14,257 nucleotides of DNA, taken from positions 1 to 14,257 of the forward strand of contig JAGRCC010000435.1 in NCBI GenBank assembly GCA_020433785.1, read 5' to 3'. Below the pieces are notes generated by a model. That model was not told the origin of the DNA. It did no database searches and saw nothing but the letters and a program-made list of their open reading frames with translations. The stretch's first letter is position 1, and every line of letters starts with the position of its first letter. This document shows positions 7,026-13,198 of the stretch, piece after piece. A program made the translations under genes and the position numbers. This DNA is from Anaerolineae bacterium (GTDB lineage Bacteria; Chloroflexota; Anaerolineae; 4572-78; J111).

Positions 7026-7535
7026 ATGAAAACTCTAGGTACACTTTTAGCCGGAGCATTAACGCTGCTCATTTTAGTGGCGGTTGGCGCGTTCATGTTT
7101 ATGCCGGCCAACACCGACGCCGAAACGGCTGACATCGTGGTGGCCGACCCGCCGACGCCAGCTCCACCGGCCGCGCCCGCAGCTCCGTCAATTGAGGCCG
7201 AGTTGGCCCGCCGGGAAGAAACGTATCAGGCGCAGATGACGCAGCTAGATCAAACTCTGCAGGAGCGACACACCGCCTATCAAAGCCAAATCCAACAGAT
7301 TGGCGGACAACTGGCCACAGCCCAAAATCAACTCGATCAGTTGCAGGCCCAGGCCGAGTCGCTCGCTCAACAAGCTGCTCAGTTAGAGGCGGCGCGTGCC
7401 GAACGCCTGGGTCTGTACCAGACCCAATTGGAACAGGCTCGCCGGCAGTACGAGACCCGTTTCGCTGAAATTCAACAAGCCATCGGCCAGGCCCAGAGCC
7501 AACTAGCCGAAGCCAACGCCCAACTGGGCCGCTAA
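7026..7535 (+). CDS. Membrane-anchored coiled-coil protein, hypothetical
   Basis: I do not recognise a named family. Residues 4-26 are a hydrophobic N-terminal segment (signal anchor or signal peptide), 38-55 a Pro/Ala-rich linker, and 56-166 a Gln/Ala/Glu-rich helical region with heptad-like spacing, so the bulk should lie outside the membrane as a rod. AAGGAG stands 7-8 nt before the ATG. It is first in a five-gene run and 18 bp ahead of a protein of the same plan, probably a paralogue. It may be an envelope spacer or scaffold for the metal/redox proteins encoded next to it; nothing in its sequence is catalytic. It has no Cys and no heme motif. Confidence 0.85.
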   Translation: MKTLGTLLAGALTLLILVAVGAFMFMPANTDAETADIVVADPPTPAPPAAPAAPSIEAELARREETYQAQMTQLDQTLQERHTAYQSQIQQIGGQLATAQNQLDQLQAQAESLAQQAAQLEAARAERLGLYQTQLEQARRQYETRFAEIQQAIGQAQSQLAEANAQLGR

Positions 7536-7553
7536 CTTATACAGGAGCCAATC

Positions 7554-8195
7554 ATGAAACGAAATATCGCCTTATTTCTGGCCGCCGTCTTAACCACAAT
7601 TCTCGGTATCATCATTTTTGTTACGGCCATTGCCGCCGTGACCCAACCGGCCGAAGCCGATCAACCTAACCCGGTCGAGGTCAAAGATCAGCAAATCGTG
7701 ACCGAACCAACCCCGGATGTCAGCCAGCAGCTAGAGGCCGCCTTCCAGGCCCGTGAGGCGACCTTGCAAGCCCAGATCGATCAACGACAGGCCGCCATCG
7801 ATGAGCTGGACCAGACGTCTCAAGCCAAAATTGCCGAATTACAGGATCAGTTAACGGCTTTGCAAGCTCAGATCGAGCAAACTACAGCCCGCATTCAAGC
7901 CCTGCAAGCCAACGGAGCCAGTCTCCAACAAACGATGCAGGCCGACGCCGCGACGTACGAAAATGGGCTAACGGCGATGCAGCAGACCGAGGACCAGCTC
8001 CACGCTCAATTAGATGATGTGACCAACCAACTCAATCTGGCCTATAACGACATCGCTCAACAGCAGGTGCAGACCGCGGCGGTAAGCGATGGCGGCGGCA
8101 GTTACCACGATAATGACCACGACGAACACGAGGATCACCATGACGATCACGGAGATCACGATGACGACCACGGCGACCATGAAGACGATGACTAG
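7554..8195 (+). CDS. Membrane-anchored coiled-coil protein with His/Asp-rich metal-binding-like tail
   Basis: Residues 5-30 form a hydrophobic anchor, 31-56 a polar Pro-containing linker and 57-172 a Gln/Ala-rich coiled coil. Residues 184-213 are almost only His, Asp and Glu: nine His (185, 189, 192, 195, 196, 199, 202, 206, 209) and 17 acidic residues. His/Asp-rich tails of this type bind Zn, Ni, Co or Cu in known proteins; which metal applies here is unknown. CAGGAG precedes the ATG by about 7 nt. The gene follows its presumed paralogue by 18 bp, and the ApbE gene starts inside its 3' end. A plausible role is extracytoplasmic metal capture or buffering, matching the His/Asp patch of the kinase sensor. 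This is inference. Confidence 0.86.
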   Translation: MKRNIALFLAAVLTTILGIIIFVTAIAAVTQPAEADQPNPVEVKDQQIVTEPTPDVSQQLEAAFQAREATLQAQIDQRQAAIDELDQTSQAKIAELQDQLTALQAQIEQTTARIQALQANGASLQQTMQADAATYENGLTAMQQTEDQLHAQLDDVTNQLNLAYNDIAQQQVQTAAVSDGGGSYHDNDHDEHEDHHDDHGDHDDDHGDHEDDD

Positions 8196-9162
8196 CACCC
8201 CCACCCATCAATCGACCTGGTGCTGGACCCGGCGCGATTTTAGAGCAATGAACACGAATGTAGCGGTCGAATTGCTCTCGGATCGGACGAACAGGCGCGA
8301 GTTGGTGCTCGATGTGGAGCGGTTATTTGCCAGCATCGAACGGCGGCTGTCGCGCTTCAATCCGGCCAGCGAACTGTCTCAACTCAACGCGGCCCCGCAA
8401 GATGTCTTCCCTGCCAGCCCGACCCTAATCGCTGCGGTTGAGGTGGCACTGTGGGCGGCGGATGCTACCGCTGGGCTGTATGACCCGACCCTACTGGACG
8501 CGTTGGAAACTGCCGGCTACGACCGCAGTTTTGAGCAGATTGAGTTCCCGGAGCCGCTGTCGCCAAGCTTCCTGCTTTCGGCCGCCGCCCCGGAACCGGC
8601 TGAAACCTACGCCCGCCCGTTGACCTTTCGCTCGATCCAAGTTAACCGCGCCCGGCGGCAAATTATCCGGCCAGCTGGCTTGCGGCTGGATTTGGGCGGC
8701 ATGGGCAAAGGCTGGACGGTCGATCGGGCTGCCGACACGCTGCAAGGGCTGGGGCCCTTTCTGATCAACGCCGGCGGCGATCTGTTTGCCTACCACTCGC
8801 CGCCGGGAACCACGGGCTGGCCGATTGAAATCAGCCATCCCTTAAACCCGGAGCAAACCGTGGCCCAGGTCGAACTACATCACCGGGCGCTGGCCACGTC
8901 CACCATCGCCCGGCGGCGTTGGCGGCGCAATGGTCAGGTCATGCACCATCTCATCGACCCGCGCACCGGCCGCCCGGCTCATACCGACGCCCTGTCGGTT
9001 TCGGTGATCGCCCCCCGCACGGTCATCGCGGAGGTGTATGCCAAAGTCGCCCTTATTCTGGGCGTCGAACGCGGGCTGGCCTTTTTGCAGAGTCTGCCCC
9101 AGATCGAGGGCTTAATTGTTGCCGCCGATGCCTCAATCCATCAAACCAAGAATTTCGTCTGA
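8188..9162 (+). CDS. ApbE-type FAD:protein FMN transferase
   Basis: Family enzymes split FAD and attach FMN to a Thr/Ser of a target protein, loading extracytoplasmic electron carriers. From the ATG at 8188 (324 residues): F-R-A-M-N-T (18-23), R-F-N-P-x-S-E-L (56-63), G-L-Y-D-P (96-100), D-L-G-G-M-G-K-G (168-175), N-A-G-G-D (194-198), A-T-S-T (236-239) and H-L-I-D-P-R-T-G (254-261). The start overlaps the upstream gene by 8 bp; an in-frame ATG at 8179 and others up to 8089 lie in the His/Asp-tail sequence and would add unrelated Thr/Met-rich residues. There is no signal peptide, lipobox or Tat motif, so it may act in the cytoplasm. The C-terminal metal-site segment reads A-E-V-Y-A-K (281-286) where classical ApbE has a D...T pattern. 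No flavinylation target motif (D-x-x-S/T-G-A-S/T) was seen in the window. Confidence 0.9.
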   Translation: MTSTPTHQSTWCWTRRDFRAMNTNVAVELLSDRTNRRELVLDVERLFASIERRLSRFNPASELSQLNAAPQDVFPASPTLIAAVEVALWAADATAGLYDPTLLDALETAGYDRSFEQIEFPEPLSPSFLLSAAAPEPAETYARPLTFRSIQVNRARRQIIRPAGLRLDLGGMGKGWTVDRAADTLQGLGPFLINAGGDLFAYHSPPGTTGWPIEISHPLNPEQTVAQVELHHRALATSTIARRRWRRNGQVMHHLIDPRTGRPAHTDALSVSVIAPRTVIAEVYAKVALILGVERGLAFLQSLPQIEGLIVAADASIHQTKNFV

Positions 9163-9207
9163 TTTAAGATTAAATCATTATTCCCAACTGAAAATTAGGA
9201 GTAAACC

Positions 9208-9657
9208 ATGACAACGATGATTTCTAACCCCAAACGTAAAAAATTAACCCATAACGCCCGGCTAGCTCTAAGCGCTTTGAGCTTGGCCGGATTTATCGGC
9301 GGCTGGAATGTGATTGGCCGGCTGGAAAATCAGACCGCGCAGGCTGAGGAACTGCCGACGCCGGTCCCCTCACCCACGCCGACCGTCTCGCCGACCCACT
9401 GGCCCACCATCATCCCCTTGAGCGATGCTCGCCCCATTCCCACCCTGCGGCCGACGCTGACTACGGCTAACGCGCCGCTGCCGGAGACATCTCTATCCAA
9501 CTCTAACCTCGTTTTGCCTACCATCGACTTAGCGCCCTTGCCCACGCTAGCGCCTATGCCGACGTTGGCTCCTTTACCCGAAATGCCGGCTCCGCCTCCT
9601 CCACCCCCACCAGCGCCGGCCTCAACATCTCATAAACACCGCAGCGGCGGCTCGTGA
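9208..9657 (+). CDS. Membrane-anchored proline-rich protein, hypothetical
   Basis: A 149-residue protein with a basic N-terminus, one hydrophobic segment at about 19-38 and then a long disordered Pro/Thr/Leu-rich region with repeats of P-T-L-A-P-L/M (about 106-125) and eight prolines in a row interrupted by little else near 129-139. It ends in a small basic tail, S-H-K-H-R-S-G-G-S. TAGGAG precedes the ATG. Such Pro-rich stretches span the cell wall or act as flexible tethers. It lies between ApbE and the b-heme protein, 17 bp before the latter, so it may be an accessory of that complex. The tail does not fit the known flavinylation motif. No family is recognised. Confidence 0.78.
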   Translation: MTTMISNPKRKKLTHNARLALSALSLAGFIGGWNVIGRLENQTAQAEELPTPVPSPTPTVSPTHWPTIIPLSDARPIPTLRPTLTTANAPLPETSLSNSNLVLPTIDLAPLPTLAPMPTLAPLPEMPAPPPPPPPAPASTSHKHRSGGS

Positions 9658-9674
9658 ACCAAAAGGAGATCCCG

Positions 9675-10487
9675 ATGACTACCCTTTCGAAACGATCGAA
9701 CCAACCATCCGGAAAGGTTCTACTGAATGTAACATTTGTGACTCTAGGGGTGCTGGCCGGCGGCATCGTTGGTTTGGGCGCTTTGTGGCTGTGGTTGGAT
9801 TTCCAGGCGGGGCCGACCCAAAGTTATCTGGGCGCGGTTAGCACCCAGCTATGGCAGTTTGTTCCCGCCAACTGGCAGACAGCCACGCTCGATCAAGCTC
9901 AACTGATGGGGCTGCCGCTCACCGGCGAGACCCCGGCCTATTGGTATATGGCCCGCATCGGCGGCATCATCGCTTACCTGCTGTTGTGGCTGTCGGTGGT
10001 GTGGGGTCTGCTGATGAGCACCAAAATCTCGAAAAAGATAGCCCCGCAGCTGGTCTACGGCTTACACGAGTTTTTGGCCCTGTTAGCGCTCGGCTTTATG
10101 GTGCTGCACAGCTTGGTCTTGCTAGGGGACAGCTATTTCGATTTCACCATCTTTAATCTGGCCATCCCGTTTACCGCGCCCTACGAGCCGCTGTGGACGG
10201 GCGTCGGTACAATCACATTTTACTTGAGCCTGGTGCTGACGGCCAGTTTTTATATCCGTAAACGGATCGGCCACAAGGTTTGGCGTACGCTGCACTACCT
10301 GACCTTCCTGGCTTACGCTCTGGCCTTGGGGCACGCCATTATGGCCGGCTCCGACAGCGAGACCACCGTCATGACCCTTGTTTATTGGTTAACCGGTTTG
10401 AGTGTGCTGTTTTTGACCTACTACCGCCTATTTACGCTCAAATCAAAATCAGATCGAAAGGAGGCTCGCCGGCCTATGAAAATTTAA
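9675..10487 (+). CDS. Ferric-reductase-like transmembrane b-heme protein
   Basis: Integral membrane electron carrier of the ferric-reductase-like domain class (same superfamily as MsrQ/YedZ and NOX). The 270-residue product has helices near 18-42, 95-114, 128-150, 178-195, 203-222 and 232-252. Four histidines are placed as two pairs on adjacent helices (H131/H145 and H207/H220), the usual bis-His ligation of two b hemes. There is no FAD or NAD(P)H domain, so electrons must come from another partner such as quinol or a flavoprotein. The ATG at 9675 is chosen because AAGGAG is 7 nt upstream; a GTG 21 nt earlier in the same frame overlaps the preceding stop. It is last in the operon. The acceptor (Fe(III), Cu(II), flavinylated protein or other) is unknown. 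Confidence 0.87.
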   Translation: MTTLSKRSNQPSGKVLLNVTFVTLGVLAGGIVGLGALWLWLDFQAGPTQSYLGAVSTQLWQFVPANWQTATLDQAQLMGLPLTGETPAYWYMARIGGIIAYLLLWLSVVWGLLMSTKISKKIAPQLVYGLHEFLALLALGFMVLHSLVLLGDSYFDFTIFNLAIPFTAPYEPLWTGVGTITFYLSLVLTASFYIRKRIGHKVWRTLHYLTFLAYALALGHAIMAGSDSETTVMTLVYWLTGLSVLFLTYYRLFTLKSKSDRKEARRPMKI

Positions 10488-10493
10488 AAAGTC

Positions 10494-10576
10494 AGGTGAC
10501 AGTCACTTGAGCACGCTAAATCGACCTGTTTCAACTTCTGAGGTACTGATTTGTTGACAGTAAGTGACTGTCACCT
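10494..10576. repeat. 83-bp element with 15-bp terminal inverted repeats (REP/MITE-like)
   Basis: AGGTGACAGTCACTT (10494-10508) is matched perfectly by AAGTGACTGTCACCT (10562-10576). Each arm is itself a near-palindrome (GTGAC-A-GTCAC). The element starts 6 bp after the stop of the b-heme protein. In RNA it would fold with a 53-nt loop and could stop or protect the operon's transcript. No transposase is encoded, so a dispersed REP/MITE-type element is the likely nature. Confidence 0.65.
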
Positions 10577-10617
10577 TCACAACTTCTTCACAATGCTGAT
10601 TTATGATCAAATCATAA
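10576..10617 (+). promoter_or_regulatory. Candidate regulator site: 11-bp direct repeat plus palindrome
   Basis: TTCACAA occurs at 10576-10582 and again at 10587-10593, an 11-bp period like that in the modules at 4644 and 6880. It is followed by the perfect inverted repeat TTATGAT-CAA-ATCATAA (10601-10617). It lies about 165 bp upstream of the Met-rich protein gene. The order (direct repeat then palindrome) differs from copies A and B and no -10 at the same distance is evident, so shared control is tentative. Confidence 0.4.
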
Positions 10618-10638
10618 AGATGAAGTCGTGGATGCAGT

Positions 10639-10710
10639 TCGTAGGATAATTTAGCCAATCGTCCGGTTCTGTCGCTAAGACAGGGACAAATTAGCAATTT
10701 GCCCTACGAT
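10639..10710. repeat. Imperfect inverted repeat element
   Basis: CGTAGG near 10639-10644 faces CCTACG near 10704-10709, with inner related words (ATAATTTAGC on the left, GCAATTTGC on the right). The right part also forms a small hairpin, GGG-A-CAAATT / AATTTG-CCC. Another hairpin, CTGTC-gctaa-GACAG, lies between. It looks like a small palindromic dispersed repeat. It leaves only about 70 bp for a promoter before the Met-rich protein gene. Confidence 0.4.
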
Positions 10711-10782
10711 CATTAAGCAACAACTTCATCGGTGTAAGTCCTATCTGAATGAATATTAATCACTTTGTGAAGGAGATAAATC

Positions 10783-11673
10783 GTGAAAAACAAAAGTTTA
10801 GCAATCATTATTGTTGGGATAGCTATCGTGGCTCTGGCGGTTGTCCTCTTGGCTCCGGTGGCGCTGGCTTATGGATCGCAAAATGGATATGGTCTTGGAT
10901 TTAATCAACTTGGGGGTGAACCCGGCTCGAGAATGGGTCAGGGTCAAGGGATGATGCAAGACGGCGCGATGATGCGCGGCGGCGGTCAAGGCCAAGGTCA
11001 AGGCCGAGGGATGATGCAAGATGGTGTTACGATGGGCGGTGGCCGAGGTCAGGGTCAAGGTCAGGGTATGATGCAAAACAGCGCCATGATGGGCGGCGGC
11101 CGAGTCCAGGGTCAGGGTCAAGGGATGATGCAAGACGGCGCGATGATGCACGGCGGCGGTCAGGGCCAAGGTATGGGTAATGATGGAGCCGGGCTGGGGT
11201 TAGGTGCGCCGGAAGCGTCGATGATGACGGTAGTGGCTGATCAGTTGGAGCTTGACCAAGCCGCATTGGTAGCCGAACTGCAATCCGGCAAAACCATGGC
11301 TGAGGTCATTGCGGCACACGACGGTGACCTGGATGCCATTGTCGATACCTTCTTAGCCCCTCGGTCCGACCAATTGGCCGAAAAAGTGGCAAATGAAGAG
11401 ATGACTCAAGTCCAAGCTGACTCCTATCTGGCAATGATGAAGGCTAAAGTGACCCAGCAGTTGAACAGCGAGTGGAACGCCGGTCAGGGCAATGGCCCCG
11501 GTAACGGGCACGGCCCCGACCACGGCAGCGGTACTTGCGACCACACCGGTCAAGGTCAGGGCGATAACTTTGTTGACGAAGATGGCGACGGCGTGTGTGA
11601 CCACGCCGGAACCGGCAGCGGGCAGCAGATGGGTCGTCAGGGCGGCCGGATGGGCGCAAGCCAGGGGCAGTAA
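10783..11673 (+). CDS. Secreted Met/Gly/Gln-repeat protein with Cys-Asp-His tail, putative metal binder
   Basis: The start is GTG, with AAGGAG 7 nt upstream. Residues 1-29 are a signal peptide (A-L-A before Y30). Residues about 51-130 hold four repeats of a G-Q-G-Q-G-M-M-Q-D-G-A-M-M-type unit (DNA periods 60, 57 and 57 bp), rich in methionine pairs like copper-binding proteins. Residues about 148-231 form a helical domain (L-E-L-D-Q-A-A-L... G-K-T-M-A-E-V... T-Q-V-Q-A-D) of a type common in small secreted proteins. The tail carries two C-D-H motifs at 252-254 and 272-274, around a D-E-D-G-D-G loop that could bind Ca or another cation. It stands alone between a repeat-rich spacer and a terminator. 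Cu(I)/Fe binding is inferred from composition, and no enzyme motif is present. Confidence 0.85.
   Translation: MKNKSLAIIIVGIAIVALAVVLLAPVALAYGSQNGYGLGFNQLGGEPGSRMGQGQGMMQDGAMMRGGGQGQGQGRGMMQDGVTMGGGRGQGQGQGMMQNSAMMGGGRVQGQGQGMMQDGAMMHGGGQGQGMGNDGAGLGLGAPEASMMTVVADQLELDQAALVAELQSGKTMAEVIAAHDGDLDAIVDTFLAPRSDQLAEKVANEEMTQVQADSYLAMMKAKVTQQLNSEWNAGQGNGPGNGHGPDHGSGTCDHTGQGQGDNFVDEDGDGVCDHAGTGSGQQMGRQGGRMGASQGQ
10945..11174 (+). repeat. In-frame tandem repeats (4 units of 57-60 bp)
   Basis: The anchor ATGATGCAA occurs at 10951, 11011, 11068 and 11125. The first and fourth units are identical over their core (from the GGTCAAGGG before the anchor through GACGGCGCGATGATG), while the second and third have diverged. 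This suggests recent duplication or gene conversion between outer copies. All spacings are multiples of three, so copy number can change without breaking the protein. Confidence 0.85.
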
Positions 11674-11757
11674 GTTAGCCCTCAAGTAAAATCAGTCGTT
11701 TGTAAAGCATTCTTTGTTAAACTACGGCGGTCCACTAACAATAATTGAATAAACCAA

Positions 11758-11792
11758 AAACATTGGACCGGCGCTTAGTCGGTCCAATGTTT
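11758..11792 (+). terminator. Rho-independent terminator after the Met-rich protein gene
   Basis: A perfect 13-bp stem (AAACATTGGACCG against CGGTCCAATGTTT) with a 9-nt loop, 84 bp after the stop. The T run is short (TTT) but an A tract leads in, so it may work on both strands. It separates the Met-rich gene from the Haem_bd gene. Confidence 0.75.
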
Positions 11793-11889
11793 GCGTTGTC
11801 TTGAAAACCTGAATTAACGTTTTTGTCTATGTTTGACCCATCTGTTTTATAACTTTTGCTATACGATTTGAATTTGGAGAAAATCTGAT

Positions 11890-12402
11890 ATGTTCACAAA
11901 AAAAGGGATCTTTAAAAGTTTAGCTTGGGTGCTGGTCGTTGGCGTCGTTGCCCTGGTTGCGATTCAATTCATCCCGGTCGATCGGTCTAACCCGCCGGTG
12001 GTGCGCGAACCCAACTGGGACTCGCCGGCCACGCGGGCTTACGCCGAACGGGCTTGCTTTGACTGCCATAGTAATGAAACCAAATGGCCCTGGTACAGCT
12101 ACGTCGCGCCTATCTCCTGGTCGGTCGCCGACCACGTGCATGAAGGCCGCGCCAAGTTTAACATGTCCGATTGGCCTTCCGGCGAAGGCGACGAGGCCGC
12201 TAAAACCGTACAGAAGGGCGAAATGCCGCTGTGGGAATATACCTTAGCCCATCCCGAAGCCCGATTGTCGCAGACCGAACTCAAAGATTTTGTGGCCGGT
12301 TTGCAGAAAACGTTCGGTTCGGAAGAAGGTGAAGAGGCCGAAAATCGCAGCGGTCAGTCGCGCGCTGAGTCTGACGATGAGGCGGGCGAGTCGAACGAAT
12401 GA
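11890..12402 (+). CDS. Haem_bd-domain protein (membrane-anchored mono-heme c)
   Basis: Extracytoplasmic c-type heme protein. Residues 10-29 form the anchor. The Haem_bd signature follows: N-P-P-V (34-37), C56-F-D-C59-H60 in C-x-x-C-H form, then S-N-E-T-K-W-P-W-Y-S, A-P-I-S-W and H-V-x-E-G-R with F-N-M-S-D-W. About 45 acidic, probably disordered residues follow the domain (from about 138). The one C-x-x-C-H implies one covalent heme; a conserved downstream His or Met would be the sixth ligand. GGAG stands about 12 nt before the ATG. It could relay electrons from the b-heme proteins on either side of it in the cluster; partners are not proven. Confidence 0.92.
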   Translation: MFTKKGIFKSLAWVLVVGVVALVAIQFIPVDRSNPPVVREPNWDSPATRAYAERACFDCHSNETKWPWYSYVAPISWSVADHVHEGRAKFNMSDWPSGEGDEAAKTVQKGEMPLWEYTLAHPEARLSQTELKDFVAGLQKTFGSEEGEEAENRSGQSRAESDDEAGESNE

Positions 12403-12460
12403 TTGTATTGCATAGTCAATTGTTGGGGTGAAAATTAAATAAAATATCGATCTATCTGAT

Positions 12461-12519
12461 GTAGTGCGTATTTCGTAGTACGTATCATTTTCGCTACACC
12501 ACTACGGAATACGTACTAC
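12461..12519. repeat. Palindromic intergenic repeat with 19-bp stem
   Basis: The left arm 12461-12479 pairs along its length with 12501-12519 (17 Watson-Crick pairs and 2 G-U), with a 21-nt loop. Both arms are built from the words CGTAGT and ACGTA, and the motif goes on as ACGTACTAC to 12526. The lack of a T run and the repeat-like wording suggest a REP-type dispersed repeat; if transcribed it would be a strong hairpin between the Haem_bd and DUF4405 genes. Confidence 0.65.
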
Positions 12520-12598
12520 GTACTACAATTGTTTAAGCCGGTTAATTAATGGTCACCCGTTTTCAATGAAGGTTGTTTGCACTATAAGGGGTATGATG

Positions 12599-13177
12599 AT
12601 GGCCAACAAAGTTAAAGCCAATTTTTGGCTCGATACAGTGCTCTTAACGCTATTTGCCACGACGGCCACAACCGGGTTACTCTTATGGCAGGTGGTGCCC
12701 GGTGGTCGAGACAATCAAGGGGTGACCTGGTTGGGCTTGACCCACTCCAATTGGAACCAAATTCATGTATGGGCCGGGATCGGTCTGCTCATCGGCTCAG
12801 TGGTCCATTTAGTTTGGCATTGGCAATGGATTTCTTGCATAGCAGACCGTATATTCGGTAAGGTGGCTCAGCAAGCCCGGCTCAATTTCTGGCTCGACAC
12901 GCTGCTGTTTACCTTTTTCCTACTAGTTAATGGGTCCGGTCTGTTGATTGAGTTTATTTTGCCGAGCGGCGGATTTCAAGGTGGACGTAATCCATTCTAC
13001 AATATGACTTTCTTGGCGTTGGCCCGCCAAGACTGGCGCGTTCTGCATTTGTGGGCGGGGTTGGCGCTCATCATCATTTTGATGGTTCACCTGGCGCTGC
13101 ATTGGCACTGGATCGCTTGCGTCATCCGACGCTATACTAGGGCGGTGCTTTGCCGACCGAAGGAGTGTACTGCTTAG
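12599..13177 (+). CDS. Tandem DUF4405 membrane protein (putative b-heme protein)
   Basis: A 192-residue protein made of two copies of one unit: N-F-W-L-D-T (8-13 and 96-101), a Pro-Gly or Pro-Ser-Gly turn, a W near 52/146, and a second helix ending H-W-x-W-I-x-C (73-80 and 167-174). H56, H70 and H74 have equivalents H150, H164 and H168, each exactly 94 residues later. Four helices result (about 8-31, 53-79, 97-122, 147-174). DUF4405 is related to cytochrome b-type four-helix proteins, so two hemes are likely. The first possible ATG is 12566, but AAGGGG at 12586-12591 selects one of three ATGs at 12593-12599; 12599 has the best spacing. It runs into two more genes without a terminator. Its electron donor is unknown. 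Confidence 0.88.
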   Translation: MANKVKANFWLDTVLLTLFATTATTGLLLWQVVPGGRDNQGVTWLGLTHSNWNQIHVWAGIGLLIGSVVHLVWHWQWISCIADRIFGKVAQQARLNFWLDTLLFTFFLLVNGSGLLIEFILPSGGFQGGRNPFYNMTFLALARQDWRVLHLWAGLALIIILMVHLALHWHWIACVIRRYTRAVLCRPKECTA

Positions 13178-13198
13178 CGACAGCAGATCAAAATTCTC

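Noticed and set aside
8010..8204. Minus-strand Val/Ile-rich frame that looks like a membrane helix
   Set aside because: It is the antisense reading of GAC/CAC-rich codons of the His/Asp tail; no RBS and no homology pattern.
9634..9654. C-terminal S-G-G-S of the proline-rich protein as an ApbE flavinylation site
   Set aside because: It lacks the Asp and the S/T-G-A-S/T core of the known motif; kept only as a question in findings.
10798..11169. Minus-strand His/Leu-rich frame
   Set aside because: Antisense of the Met/Gly/Gln repeats; its composition mirrors the repeat.
10945..11174. CRISPR-like regular repeats
   Set aside because: The repeats are in frame, diverged, without unique spacers, and encode protein repeats.
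11843..11870. Promoter TTGACC ... TATACG before the Haem_bd gene
   Set aside because: The spacing is 21 bp, outside the usual range, and no better -35 was found.
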